Shown: positions 36,665 to 48,301, numbered from the stretch's first letter. The stretch: 64,000 bases of DNA from Primula veris (GCA_963682055.1 OY821745.1:18907342-18971341), one strand, 5' to 3'. Numbers and translations: made by a program. Notes: generated by a model not told the origin, from the sequence alone.

Positions 36665-37845
36665 ATGGCAAGCGAGGTGGAAAATGCCATGTTGCGTTTC
36701 TTCACAAGGCATACTACTCCGGCGGGTGGCACCCATTCAAAGTTGCATGAGTCTTTCATGAGGTTGAACCCTCCAACCTTTCTTGGAAACACAACTCCGG
36801 AGGATGCGGAAGAATGGTTGATCCATATAGAATCCATTTTCGAGGTGATGGACGTGACGCCAGATCAAAAGGTTAACCTAGGAGTCTTCATGTTGAAAGA
36901 GAATGTACGTAGCTGGTGGGCAAGCACAAAACGATTACTTTTTGAAGCAAATCCTAACCTGACTTCTTTAACATGGACCCACTTTTACGATGCTTTCCAT
37001 AAGCATTATCTCCCTATCTCTTATCATCTCCGTAAGGAGAGAGAGTTCACTAACTTTACGCAAGATGGAAGAACTGCAGCAGAATATGAAAGGATGTTCA
37101 CTTCATTATCTCGTTTTGCCCCAGATTTGGTGAAAACAGATGAAGCTAAGTCTCAAAGATTTTTGCGGGGATTGGATCTGTCTCTCCGATCCCGTCTCTC
37201 TCTACTTGACAATATTACTTACCCCAAGCTAGTTGATAAAGCTTACATGGTTGAACAAGATGAGAAGGAGCTTGCCAATATCCAAAACAAGCGACAACGA
37301 GTAGACTTAAGGCCCCGATTTTTCTCTCATGGAAATGGTATCTCTCATGGCAATGGTACTAGATTCCAACGGAGAAATGGTGGAGGTAACAACTCACATC
37401 GTCAAGGTCATGACAAGCACAGATTTGGTCAAAACCAAGTTGACCAACGCACCAGAAGGGAGGATGTGACGTGTTTTCGTTGTAACCGAAAGGGTCATTA
37501 TGCAAGTGAATGCACTCATTCAGCCACAAAATGTTATCGATGTGGAAAGGATGGTCACGTGGCTCGTCAGTGTACAATGATGCCAGATGCTTTGACACTT
37601 GACAGGGGAAATGTACAAGCAAGAGGAACGAACACAGTTGTTGGAGCACGCGCACCTGCAAGAGTCTACAATATGAATCGCTCGGATGTTCATGCTGCTT
37701 CCAATGTTGTTACTGGTACGATTAGCCTATATAATCATTATGTTTATGCATTAATTGATCCTGGTTCTACCCATTCATTTATATCCACTACACTAGTCTC
37801 ATCAATACACATCCCCGTAAATACCGTCAAACATGAGTTGGCAGT

Positions 37846-37848
<3 letters not shown>
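36665..37848 (+). pseudogene. Ty3/gypsy (chromovirus-like) gag with start of protease, truncated
   Basis: The reading frame is open for almost 400 residues. Capsid core: RLNPPTFLGNTTPEDAEEWL, WTHFYDAFHKHYLP, EYERMFTSLSRFAP and RFLRGLDLSLRSRL. Two CCHC zinc knuckles follow (CFRCNRKGHYASEC and CYRCGKDGHVARQC). The protease active-site region YALIDPGSTHSFIS is reached before the sequence runs into a (TA)n tract at 37849. Nothing of reverse transcriptase or integrase remains. The style fits chromovirus-type elements such as Tekay/Del. It is in frame with the end of the upstream Cassandra LTR. The unbroken frame suggests recent truncation. Confidence 0.85.

Positions 37849-37917
<69 letters not shown>
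37849..37917. repeat. (TA)n microsatellite that ends the gypsy gag
   Basis: About 34 perfect TA units. The gypsy coding sequence stops abruptly at its left edge and unrelated spacer follows at 37918-37986. Confidence 0.95.
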
Positions 37918-37922
<5 letters not shown>

Positions 37923-38037
37923 TAATAACGAAATTGAGTGCTCTGTATCAGCCTTCTTAAAAGTTAAAACCAAAAATAGGTTAACTTTAGTCTAAGAGGT
38001 TGGATTAATAAACTGCATTTTATCTTTAAAAACGCAC

Positions 38038-38162
38038 AGACCGTAGATTAAATATACGGTCTACAGTAATTCACTGTAAACCGTAGGTTTGTATTCATTT
38101 AATTCAAACCGTATATTAAATCTACGGTTTACAGTGTAAACCGTAGATTTAATCTACGGTCT
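38038..38162. promoter_or_regulatory. Left subterminal palindromes ACCGTA...TACGGT of the MULE
   Basis: Three palindromes lie here, with cores such as ACCGTAGATTAAATATACGGT and AACCGTAGATTTAATCTACG. They are separated by CTACAGT..ACTGTAAA spacers that recur, inverted, at the right end. They are likely transposase-binding sites. Confidence 0.7.
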
Positions 38163-38451
38163 GTGTAATTTCTGCAGAAATTACACAGTCAGTCCCTAGT
38201 TTTCAGAAATTACACAGGTAGTCCCTGCGCAAAAATTACACAGCAGGTCCCTGAAAAACAGAAACTTACGTTTTTATTAAAAAAAATATATATACTACAT
38301 TCTCTCTCTTTCTCTCAAAAACCCCCAATTTTCATCCAAAAAAACCACCCAAATCAATCAACCACATTAACTATCAAATTTATTAACAAAAAACCCCAAA
38401 TCATCAATCAAATTTATCCATAATTCAAGGTATATCTTTTATTCTCTAATT

Positions 38452-38915
38452 TATTATTTATTTTGTGTAATTTCAATTTGTAAAATAGGAAAAAATATAT
38501 AAAATATGCAAATGGATAATTCACTTAGCTATATATAATTGTTTGTTGTTTGTTTATATTAATTATAGAAATTATAATAATTGTTGATATTTGTCCCATT
38601 TTTGCATTATTTATTTATTTTGTGTAATTTCAATTTGTAAAATAGGAAAAAATATATAAAATATGCAAATGGATAATTCACTTAGCTATATATAGTTGTT
38701 TGTTGTTTGTTTATATTAATTATAGAAATTATAATAATTGTTGATATTTGTCCCATTTTTGCATTATTTATTTATTTTGTGTAATTTCAATTTGTAAAAT
38801 AGGAAAAAATATATAAAATATGCAAATGGATAATTCACTTAGCTATATATAGTTGTTTGTTGTTTGTTTATATTAATTATAGAAATTATAATAATTGTTG
38901 ATATTTGTCCCATTT
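38452..38915. repeat. Three tandem copies of a 157-bp unit
   Basis: The word TTTTGTGTAATTTCAATTTG recurs at 38461, 38618 and 38775 with an exact 157-base spacing. The copies are nearly identical (for example TATATAATTG versus TATATAGTTG), so the triplication is young relative to the element. Confidence 0.92.
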
Positions 38916-39164
38916 AATAAAAAAATTATGGTTTTTATTGAAATTTGTTTATTTAGATATTTATTACTAATGGTTTGGTTATGATGTTACATGTTTATGA
39001 TGGTTATTTGTTTTGATTGAGAAAAATAAAAATTGTTACGCTTTATTAATATTTACCCGTTTTGAAAATTAGGGGTTTTTATAAAATTATGTTTTTTAAT
39101 TAGGTTGTTTGCCCAAACACGTACTAAAAATTGGGGTTGTTGATATTTTATCCGTTTTATAAAA

Positions 39165-39560
39165 AAATTGAGTTATCATTGTTTGGTGGTCATTAAATGT
39201 GTTTGGTTATGATTAAAAAATTGAGTTATTATTGTTTGGTTATGATTAAAAAATTGAGTTATCATTGTTTGGTTATAATTGAGTTATCATTGTTTTGGTT
39301 ATTATTAATTGGTTATTATTGAGTTATCATTATTTGATTATCATTAATTGGTTATCATTGAGTTATCATTGTTTGGTTATAATTGAGTTATCATTGTTTG
39401 GTCATCATTAATTGGTTATCATTAATTGGTTATCATTGAGTTATCATTGTTTTGGTTATAATTGGTTATTAATTGGTTATGTTATCATTGTTTGGTTATA
39501 ATTGGTTATTAATTGGTTATGTTATCATTGTTTGGTTATCATTAATTGAGTTATATTTGG
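39165..39560. repeat. Short-period repeat leader before the PMD gene
   Basis: Variants of GAGTTATCATTGTTTGGTTAT and ATTAATTGGTTATCATT are repeated irregularly up to the ATG at 39575. A reading frame stays open through part of it, but the hydrophobic peptide it gives is repeat-derived and not part of the PMD family. Confidence 0.75.
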
Positions 39561-39574
39561 TTATCATAGTTAGG

Positions 39575-41922
39575 ATGGCAGACCCAGGTCCACATATTAA
39601 AGGCAGGTTGGGCATTTTACGACAGACCGGTCACATTTCTAATCAGACTTGGGATGCTGGAAGAGAATCGGGTAGAGGAGATGCCAATAAGATTAGGGTT
39701 TATAATTATAGTTGGCAGATACCGACGCCGGAAAGGGTAGTTCAAAATATGATTAGGGCTGGTTTTTACGGTATTCACACTATAAGTAATTATACCGTAG
39801 ACCGAGGCTTGCTTACATCGTTAGTTGATAGGTGGCGTGATGAGTCGCACACGTTCCATTTTGTCGGTGGAGAGTTGGGGATATCTTTACAGGATGTAGA
39901 GATTATGCTTGGTCTCAGGGTTGATGGTCTTGCTGTTACCCGGTCGGAGCGGAATGACACCAAGGCGAGCAGGTTGGATATGATAGAGAGTTTGTTGGGT
40001 GTTAGACCTGCTGACCATCAAGTCGATACAAACTGTTTGACCGCTAGACTTGATTGGATGTTACACACCTTTGGTGAATTACCCCCAACCCTAGTGAGGA
40101 GCGTTTGCTATATCAGTCTAGGGCTACCATGTTATTATTACTGGAGGCACATGTGTTTTCGGATAAGAGCAGTGATCAGATTCCACTCTGACCTCTGCCA
40201 TTTATGGAGGATTTTGACACATGTGCTGAGTATAGTTGGGGATCAGCTCTTCTGGCCTGGTTAGAGGCTAATCTATGCAGGTTGGTACGTTGTAAGGCAA
40301 ACAGAGTAAGCGGGGCGGTGATGTTTCTGGATATGTGGGCGATTACCAGACTACTGCCGGTTAGACCATGTGAAGAGATGCCGAAAGATATCGAGCCACC
40401 TGAGGGCTGGCCTAGGTTCCCCCTCGGTTACAGGTATGATATTATATAGTTTTTGTATTGGATTTGTGTTTTTTTTTATTGTGTCATCTATCATTTACTT
40501 AGCTGCCGGTTATATTTATTGTTTATCGGGTTTTGTTTGTATATTACAGATGGAAGATTTGGAGGCAAACTAACCTTACGCCATATGTCTAAGGACATAA
40601 TGTGGTCCACATACGTGACCAGTTTGACAATATGTCGCCTGAACAGGTAAATTTTAACTTTCGTATTATATGTAACTTACGTATTATATGTTGTGTATGT
40701 TTGCATTGGTCTTATGTTTGCAGAATTTATTACTAGTATTTTTAAACCCTTGTTTATATATTCTAATTTTGCTGATTACAGATAGTGTGGCAACCTTACG
40801 GGAATCTCAATCAGTATCCGGAATACTGCACGCGGGGCCGTTATATGTGGCATTGTTCTGTGCCTCTCATTTGTAATGAGAAGATTGAGTTCCACCCCGC
40901 GGACAGGTTCATGAGACAGTTCAGTTTTGTTCAGCGGGTCCCTACATATATTTGGAAACCCATAAAGGGTCACAGCAAGGATAGAAGATTTGGGATTGGG
41001 CAAAAACACGATTGGCCTGTACTTTTTGCAGAGTTTATAACCGTGTGGAATGACCGCCACAACCGGCTTTTTAACGGCGAATTTTGTACGGGGACATCAC
41101 CGGATTACATGAGATGGTATAGAGAGAGGACTCGCATCTTCATAAACCCACCTGAACTTGTCCCGCCATCTCACGGTTTCCGGGAGCATACGGGGTTGTT
41201 CAATAAAATGGTAACAACTAATTAAATTTCATTAATATTTGATTGTTATCTTTCTGTTTGTATATTTCAATACTTATAAATCGTTTTTTATTGGTATTTT
41301 TTTTTAGAAAGCGGTATTGCGCCGCAATTTCAAATCGTTCAAACGGGCAAAAATGAAAACGGAAGTGGACTTACTACGAAATGACTTCGCTGAAATGGGA
41401 ATGAATCCGTATGGGTCAGCTGATGAACAGTCGGATGAGGAGGATGACGACGACGACGACGATGGTGATGACGACCTACGTTACGACCCAAGAACTTACA
41501 CTAGGGCGTCAAGTTGTCGGCATGCCGACGAAAGAGGCAGAGGGGAAGGCGAATCTAGTAGCGACGGGTGTAGCCGGGGTAGAAGATCGACTGGAGGTCG
41601 ACCCCCGACTACAGATCAGGGTCCGGGTCCGAGTTCAAGCGGTCATGGTCGTCGTGCTTCTTTTGTTGGGTTGGAGTACGTTCAGGATGATGTTCCGTTC
41701 GATTATCATAGTCAGCATTCAACCGACAGTTGGAGTCGCAGATTAGTACTTACATCCCACGAGCGTGCTCCGTATCCAGAATCGAAGCATCGACAGAGAC
41801 GGCGTACGGAGCTAAACAAAATCGAAGAGTCTACTGAGCCGTCATCGGATAGATTAACATCGGCGGGGAAGATGCTCCCTACGTCCAACTTTAAATCATT
41901 TAGTCGTTACAAAAAAAAATAA
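39575..41922 (+). pseudogene. Plant mobile domain (PMD, MAIN-like) gene carried by the MULE
   Basis: PMD proteins are known in plants both as host factors (MAIN/MAIL type) and as genes carried by mobile elements; their molecular activity is not settled. Four exons fit: 39575-40433, 40550-40646, 40782-41210 and 41308-41922, all with GT-AG borders; exons 3 and 4 join in frame. Early motifs are MADPGPHIKGRL, DRGLLTSLVDRWR, HTFHFVGGELGISLQDVEIM and, in a shifted frame, EDFDTCAEYSWGSALLAWL. Exon 3 has VWQPYGN and WHCSVPLI; exon 4 has an acidic run (about 41432-41472) and basic Ser/Arg-rich parts. Breaks: a frame change near 40085-40092, a TGA at 40189-40191, and a frame change in exon 2. The start was set at the MADPG methionine, not the open repeat upstream. 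The frame breaks support pseudogene status. Confidence 0.82.
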
Positions 41923-42153
41923 ATGCACATTTGTGTGGTTTGTAAATGTTTTTTGTATTTGATTTCTATGTTTGATTTGTAAGTTTTATTCTTAGCTGAG
42001 TTTGAATATTATAAATTCGTAAGTTTAATTTGATTTGTATGTTTGATTTGTACGTTATAAATTCGTAAGTTTAATTTGATTCGTATGTTGGATTTGTATG
42101 TTTGTAAAAAATATTATGTATTTTAATTGATAGGACCAATATTGAGTTTTTAT

Positions 42154-42319
42154 AAACCCTAAACCCTAAACCCTAAACCCTAAATTACAAACCCTAAATC
42201 CTAAACCCTAAATCCTAAATCATAAACCCTAAATCCTAAACCCTAAATTACAAACCCTAAACCCTAAATTACAAACCCTAAACCCTAAATCCTAAACTCT
42301 AAACCCCTAAACCCTAAAT
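42154..42319. repeat. Interstitial telomere-like (CCCTAAA)n block inside the MULE
   Basis: About 20 copies of CCCTAAA and variants (TCCTAAA, TTACAAA, CCCCTAA) in one orientation. The unit equals the common plant telomere repeat. It lies between the PMD gene and the transposase gene, so it is part of the element and not a chromosome end. Confidence 0.9.
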
Positions 42320-42336
42320 ATTCTGAAATATACATA

Positions 42337-42886
42337 CAAACCGTACATTTAATGTACGGTTTGTACAGATTTCATACAAACCGTACATTAAATGTACGGT
42401 TTGCATGTATTCTGTGCAAACCGTAAAATAAATGTACGGTTTGTACCCCTGATTTAAGCAGCGTCATTTTACGAATATACTTTTTGCACTGAATCACCGT
42501 TAATAACGTAAAAAAACAACTACAAACCGTAAAAATAATCTACGGTTTGTAGTGTAAATGATATTGGATACCATATCTATCAAAATAAATCCGACAACAC
42601 CTTATCACTTTTGAATTATTATGATTTGACAACCCTATCCGAAAATGACTACTCAATGCATTTTTAAAGTTTGGAAATGACTACACCAAAAAAAACACTA
42701 CAAACCGTAAAAGTAATCTACGGTTTGTAGTGTAAATAACATTGGATACCATATCTATCAAAATAATTCCGACAACACCTTATCACTTTTGAATTATTAT
42801 GATTTGACAACCCTATCCGAAAATGACTACTCAATGCATTATTAAAGTTTGGAAATGACTACACCAAAAAGTAATATACGGTTTGT
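42337..42886 (+). promoter_or_regulatory. Palindrome cluster upstream of the MULE transposase gene
   Basis: Three close palindromes of the type ACCGTACATTTAATGTACGGT (42337-42450) are followed by a segment repeated with a period of 178 then 158 bases (cores at about 42519-42550, 42701-42729 and half a core near 42870-42884). Each copy has AAACCGTAAAA...CTACGGTTTGTAG next to TATTGGATACCATATC. The motif is a variant of the palindromes at the MULE ends, which suggests binding by the transposase here too. Confidence 0.65.
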
Positions 42887-42901
42887 AGTGTAAATTAACA
42901 C

Positions 42902-42909
42902 TATAAATA
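42902..42909 (+). promoter_or_regulatory. TATA box of the transposase gene
   Basis: TATAAATA, 117 bases before the ATG at 43026 and directly after the last half palindrome. Confidence 0.6.
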
Positions 42910-43025
42910 TGGCTCAATTTTGCCAATTCTAACAAACCCTAAAATCAAACACAAACACATTTCAGAAATCTCTAAAAAAATACTCATTTCTCCCCAAAAA
43001 ATATATAAACAAACACTTTTCGAAA

Positions 43026-45669
43026 ATGAATTACAACTATGGTTATGACAACAACCAATGGAATAACAACAATGCGAATTCATCCAGTGGCTCAAACGAT
43101 GCGCTAACTGATTATTCAGAGCACTTTGAAGTTGATGAATTGACTTGGGAAACAATGGATGAAATGCTTGCTGATCTTGCTGATGTGGCTGGAAATTGGG
43201 GTTTCATTCTTACGATTCGTAGGTCTGGAGGGGGTGATGGGAGCAGAACACCGTATGTTGATATTGTGTGTGATAAATCGGGGGTTTACGAAAAAAATAA
43301 ACCATCTTCCGTAAATTCAGGTACAAAGAAAAAAGATTGTCCATTTTTCATTAAAGGTTACGTAGTTAATGGTGAATGGATGTGTCACGTAGAAAATGGA
43401 CAACATAACCACCCACCTCCAACTTACCTCCAATGGCAAGCACGACGTGCTCGTTTAACCCAAGATGAAAAAAAATTTGTTAAAACTTTAAGGCAAAGTA
43501 GTTTTAAAGTTGGTGCAATATTAGAGGCCATAAAAAATCGAAATCCTGACAATGTATCAAACACTAAAACGATACATATTTTTTGGCTGGACTGAAATTT
43601 AAAGAACGAGATGGTAGAAACCCGATACAGGAACTGTTTAATTTGTTGGATAGACATCGCTACACATTCTACTATAATATGAACCCATCAACCCATTGCC
43701 TTGAGAACTTGTTTTTTGCACACCCCGATTCTATAAGGATGTTCAAAGCTTTTCCTGATGTCTTGTTAATGGATTGTACATATAGGACAAACCGTTTTAA
43801 TATGTCATTTCTAGAAGTCGTAGGAATGACATCAACGAACCAAACATATTGTTTAGGTTTTGTTTTCATGAGTGATGAGACAAAGGAAAGTTATATATGA
43901 GCATTGGAAAAATTTAAAGTTACATTGGAGGGTTGTATACTACCTAGGGTGTTTGTAACCGACAAGGAAATGGCCTTATCAAATGCTTTATTCGTTGTTT
44001 TTCCCGATTCTCATCATATTTTGTGCACTTTTCATATTGCAAAAAATGTTTTGAAAAACTGCCGTAAAAAGATCCCTGACGAGGAGTGGCAAACGTTTCT
44101 AGATGATTGGGGTTTATTGGTTGATTCTGAGTCGATAGAGGAGTACAATCATGACCGAGCTTATTTCAATTCCTCTTACAAATCGTACCCTGCTGTGATT
44201 AAGTATGTAGACAAGCTTTTAAATGATTATGCTGAAAAGTTTGTTGCATGCTATACCAACCATACAACACATCTAGGTAACAGAACTAGCAATCGAGCCG
44301 AACAACAACATGCTAAGCTGAAAAGATCCCTTTTCACAAATACTGGCACGCTTGAAAATGTTTGGGTAGAGGTGAATAGAATTCTAGAAAAACAGTTTGA
44401 GGATATTAAGATGAAGTTGGACAAATGCAAGTCTTATTTTCCACATTCTGAACGAACACCTCTATTTATAAATCTTAGGTCGTATATCACACACTATGCC
44501 TTTGATTTATTATTTCAAGAACACAAAAAATGTAGTGCCCAGACTGATGAGAATTGTTCTTGCGGTTTCAAATTGTCTCACGGTTTACCTTGTCATCATA
44601 TTATGAGTGAACATATTTTATTCGGGAAGCCTCTTCCTCTAGAATATATTCATCCATTCTGGAAAAAATTAGACGTAATTGATGATAATGGGAACACCGA
44701 TGATTATGGGGTAGAGGGTGATCTAGAAGAGTTTAAAAGTGTTTATTCTAGCAAAACTAATGTTGAAAAATGGCGTATGAAAATACAACTCCGAGAGATA
44801 ACCGTACCAGCTAGAACATCCATCAGTGACCCCGAAGTGAGACAAAATAGGGGGAGACCTAGAAAGGGAGACAAATCTAGTAAGAGAGATAAGTCGGGAT
44901 GCGAGTATGTGGAGGAACAGAGTGCTGGTGCTAGTAGGGACAAGGGCAAAGGTAAGGCGGATGAAACACCGGAGGTAAGGGCAAACCCAACTAGGAGGCC
45001 GCGAAACCAGAACCCTAAACCCACCCCCAATAGGCCAACCTTCCTGTACAGTGACCAAATATGGGTCATGTTACATAGTTACATCGAAACGGTTTATGAT
45101 GTGCGTGGGGATGGTAACTGCGGGTTCCGGGTACTTGCAAATGTTACGGGTAAACAGCATGGGGAAGATGATTGGTACGCAGTAAGATGTGAATTGTTTC
45201 AAGAGCTGCAGCAAATGAAAGGTGTTTATTATGAGCTGTTTGAGAATATTGACTTTGAAGCTTACCGGTATGATTATATTTTATCAAGTTTAAATTTCTA
45301 TCATGCTACAAATCCCGCACCTTCTGACAAATGGATGAGATTTCCGGCTTATGGGTTTTAATTGCTTCTCATTATAATATGCCAATTGTATTGTTGTCCT
45401 TATGGCAAAATAATAATGGAGGGGTAAACGTGTGGAATTCCACTTTTTTACCTCTTTATACTGGTCCGTCTCAGGGAACGACATATTACATCCCGACTGT
45501 AATAGTGTTCGTCAACAGTTGTCACTATGCTCTGGTTATTCCGAAAGAAGGGATCTTCCCAATGCCAGAAATTATAGCACGGTGGGAACAAACACGCACT
45601 GAGACAGCTGTGCCATGGAAGGAAATTTTTCGACCAAATTTTAAGTTATATATGGCGCTGGAAAAGTAA
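43026..45669 (+). pseudogene. MULE transposase with SWIM zinc finger and C-terminal OTU-like cysteine protease domain
   Basis: Domains in order: a poly-Asn/Gly N-terminus; a FAR1/MuDR-type zinc-binding domain (CPFFIKGYVVNGEW then GQHNHPPP); the MULE transposase core with DDE candidates in LLMDCTYRTN (about 43770), FVTDKEMAL (about 43961) and NRAEQQHAKLK (about 44300); a SWIM finger CSCGFKLSHGLPCHH (44555-44599); a basic linker with NRGRPRKGD; then an OTU fold with GDGNCGFR (about 45105-45130) and CHYALV (about 45520), giving the catalytic Cys and His. OTU domains cleave ubiquitin-like chains in other proteins. Breaks: a frame change in the T run near 43576-43582, a TGA at 43898-43900 where a tryptophan is expected, and a frame change near 45355. 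Otherwise the protein is complete, about 880 residues. Confidence 0.88.
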
Positions 45670-46289
45670 TCGGGAAAGTAAAAAGCAAATGAAGAAGAAG
45701 CTATAGACCTAAGTCCATAATCAGTTTTTTATTTTTAATTTTATGTCAATTACTATTTTTTTCCAATTTGTTGTAAATTTATATGATGTAAACAAATGTT
45801 TAATAAATTTGTTTTATGAAATTTAGTTCATGTTTGCATATTGAGTTAATTTCTTTTATGAAATTTATATAATTTATGATTGTTTCATTCAAGAAAATTG
45901 ACGATTGACACCAAATTGACGACTTAGTTAATGTTTCATATTGCGTTATATAAGTGTTAAAAACAAACAAAAAAACTTCTCAAAAATTGACGATTTAGTT
46001 AATCATTCAATAAATATCAACTTATACAATTGACAAAAATATAACATGAACCAAAAATATAAAATTTATCAAATCAACTTTTTTTGTGTAAATTTGTGTA
46101 AATTTTGTGTTTATTTTGATAGTTTGTTAGAATATTGGTAATTTATTTTATGTAAAATTTTAAAAATAAGGCATTTAGTTTTTTTATTAAAAAAATCATA
46201 TTTAATTTGAAAAAAATATTCAGTTTTTTAATTTTAATTATTAGAATTTTAATTTTAATTTTTAATGTGTAAACTCTGAAAAATGATGT
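45670..46289 (+). other. 3' non-coding part of the MULE
   Basis: Very AT-rich sequence between the transposase stop and the right subterminal palindromes, with direct repeats of AAATTGACGATT words near 45895-46000. No gene. Confidence 0.6.
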
Positions 46290-46354
46290 AAACCGTAGAT
46301 TAAATCTACGGTCTACAGTCATTGACTGTAAACCGTAGATTAAATCTACGGTTA
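46290..46354. promoter_or_regulatory. Right subterminal palindromes of the MULE
   Basis: Two copies of AACCGTAGATTAAATCTACG (palindromic core, 46291-46311 and 46331-46351) separated by CTACAGTCATTGACTGTAA, the inverted counterpart of the left cluster. Confidence 0.75.
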
Positions 46355-46405
46355 CAACGTTTTTAAAGAAAATTTGAGGTTTATTAATCCAACCTCTTAG
46401 TCTAA

Positions 46406-48033
46406 TTACATGGTCACTTTTTTTTTTAGAAGAAAAGTCATATGTTTCACATTTAAAATTTCTACTACTCCATTAGCCTTGGAAAGGTTATGACTATTTC
46501 GAAAATGTATATCAAAGAAAATTATAAAATGAGAATAACTTACCCTATATAATGATCTTTTAATAACACACAAACTAATAATAAAATACAATCAAATTAA
46601 TACCGAAACAATCTACAGTCTAACTTAAAAAGAACTCAAAGTTTAATTTTATGAAGAGAAAAATGTGTTTTTTCCAACCTAACAATAAGTTGAATGATTC
46701 AATTACAATATTCTTAAAAATATATAATTTTTCTGCATTGACGAAGAACTTTTATCTTCAAATAGCGCTTCAAATTAAATTATATCCTGGAGTGTTTCCT
46801 TGAAAATGGTATTTGAAACATAAAATATTGCAAACGGTTAACAATAATTACTTCATACTTAATATACTCATCATTTTTGTAGTGGTCATAGGCAAGGTCG
46901 GACCAATGGAGGAGTCAGTAGTAAAACCTTACTGAACATCACACCCAAGTGACAAATAATTATGAGCAAAAATATTAATTTATATTTATATTTTTTCTAT
47001 TTTCTATTTTCTCTTCATATGTGCAAAACAAAATATTTTTCTTTAGTCAACCCACCAATATTTATAATTTTGGGTGTCATAGATACATTATATTTTTACT
47101 AATAGCCGAAGTTATTATGACAATTATAATTTATCTATATATATAAATAAATAGTCTTTATGGCAATAATGTTGTATGGATAAGAAATAAAAAAAAAAAA
47201 ATACATATACAGGTTGTAGACTGTAGACTGTAGTTGCAAAATTATGAAGCAAGTATGCTGGTGATTAATTACCAGTAGTTAAAACTAAAAAAAAAAAGAT
47301 ACTAGTATATGTTATGAATTTTTATTACCTTCAATAGTTAAATTAAAAAGTAGCCATAGGCCCATTAATTCCGTCGATACGTGAGATTGGATTCTGCAAA
47401 ATATTTAACGCGTAAATTAAGGTAAATAGAGATTGAAAGAATTAATTGGAGAGAGAAATGGTATGGTAAGAGCTTAACCATGGTATAATTAATTGGAGAG
47501 AGAAATGGTATGGTAAGAGCTAAACCATGGTATAATTAGTGTGTAGTATACTGAGACACTTGTAAACATTTTATTCACCCACGTACTACAGTAAAGAAAC
47601 TGCATGGTTATCACTGTACAAAATTATAACCCTAATTTATAGATCATCTGCTTTGCGTTTCAAACAACACCGTTGTTAAGATAAATTAACAAAACATACT
47701 ATTTTTTAAAATAAATTAATAAAAACATACTTAAAAAATTTTAATTAACAAAAATATATCCAAAAGTTTATACCCTAATTTGTATTTTTCATACCCTTAT
47801 TACAAAAGTTCATACCCTTCATACCCTAATTTGTTACACTTATTCAAAAAGTTCATACACTTATTTCAAAAGTTCATATACTTATTCGTTGAATTCACAC
47901 TTATTTTCAAAATTCATACCACAATTTACATAATTCATATACATAATTTTCAACTAAATACCCTTAATTCACATAATTCATACACTTATTTTTCAACATT
48001 ATACACTAATTAACAAATCCAACTCTTACCCGT
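46406..48033. other. AT-rich intergenic sequence
   Basis: No gene is visible. It includes a 47-bp tandem duplication (47441-47537) and a stretch (47765-48005) of degenerate CATAC/TTCATA repeats. Confidence 0.5.
47441..47537. repeat. 47-bp tandem duplication
   Basis: The unit containing ATTAATTGGAGAGAGAAATG and GGTATGGTAAGAGC occurs twice with one or two changes. Confidence 0.88.
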
Positions 48034-48221
48034 TAGGAGTGGACAAAAAATCCGTAAATTCTCCCCGTAACCCAACCCGCATGGATGGGGCGGGTTGGGA
48101 TGGGTTGAATGTCCAAAAAAAATCAATCCGTCCTGCCCCAATCCGCTATATATTTTGCGGGCTGGGTTAGGGTTGAGGTTTACAAACCGCGGGTTAATCC
48201 GTCACAATCCGTTTCAACCCG

Positions 48222-48299
<78 letters not shown>
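48034..48299 (-). mobile_element. Half of a hAT element related to the one at 30264-30778
   Basis: It starts TAGGAGTGGACAAAAAATCC, matching the inverted right end of the 30.3-kb element, and shares the block GGGTTAGGGTTGAG...CCGCGGGTTAATCCG in opposite orientation. Both copies have a long (TA)n at the same internal place (here 48224-48299). The other half is missing because a Tat LTR begins exactly at the end of the TA run. Confidence 0.75.

Positions 48300-48301
<2 letters not shown>

Larger units (their letters stand above)
37996..46396 (+). mobile_element. Complete Mutator-like element (MULE), 8.4 kb
   Basis: The element starts GAGGTTGGATTAATAAAC and ends with the exact inverse; further inside the arms remain similar (CTTTAAAAACG). 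A perfect 9-bp duplication TTAGTCTAA flanks it (37987-37995 and 46397-46405), the Mutator length. Inside, in order: subterminal palindromes, a 157-bp triplication, a 23-30 bp repeat leader, a four-exon PMD gene, a telomere-like repeat block, a palindrome cluster, and a transposase gene with SWIM finger and OTU domain. Both genes carry frame breaks, so this copy is probably no longer autonomous, but its layout is intact. Confidence 0.95.

Noticed and set aside
39473..39574. N-terminal hydrophobic extension of the PMD protein
   Set aside because: It is a translation of the TTGGTTAT repeat leader; the conserved protein begins at MADPG (39575).
42154..42319. A chromosome end
   Set aside because: The telomere-like block is short, imperfect and lies within a MULE with intact boundaries on both sides.
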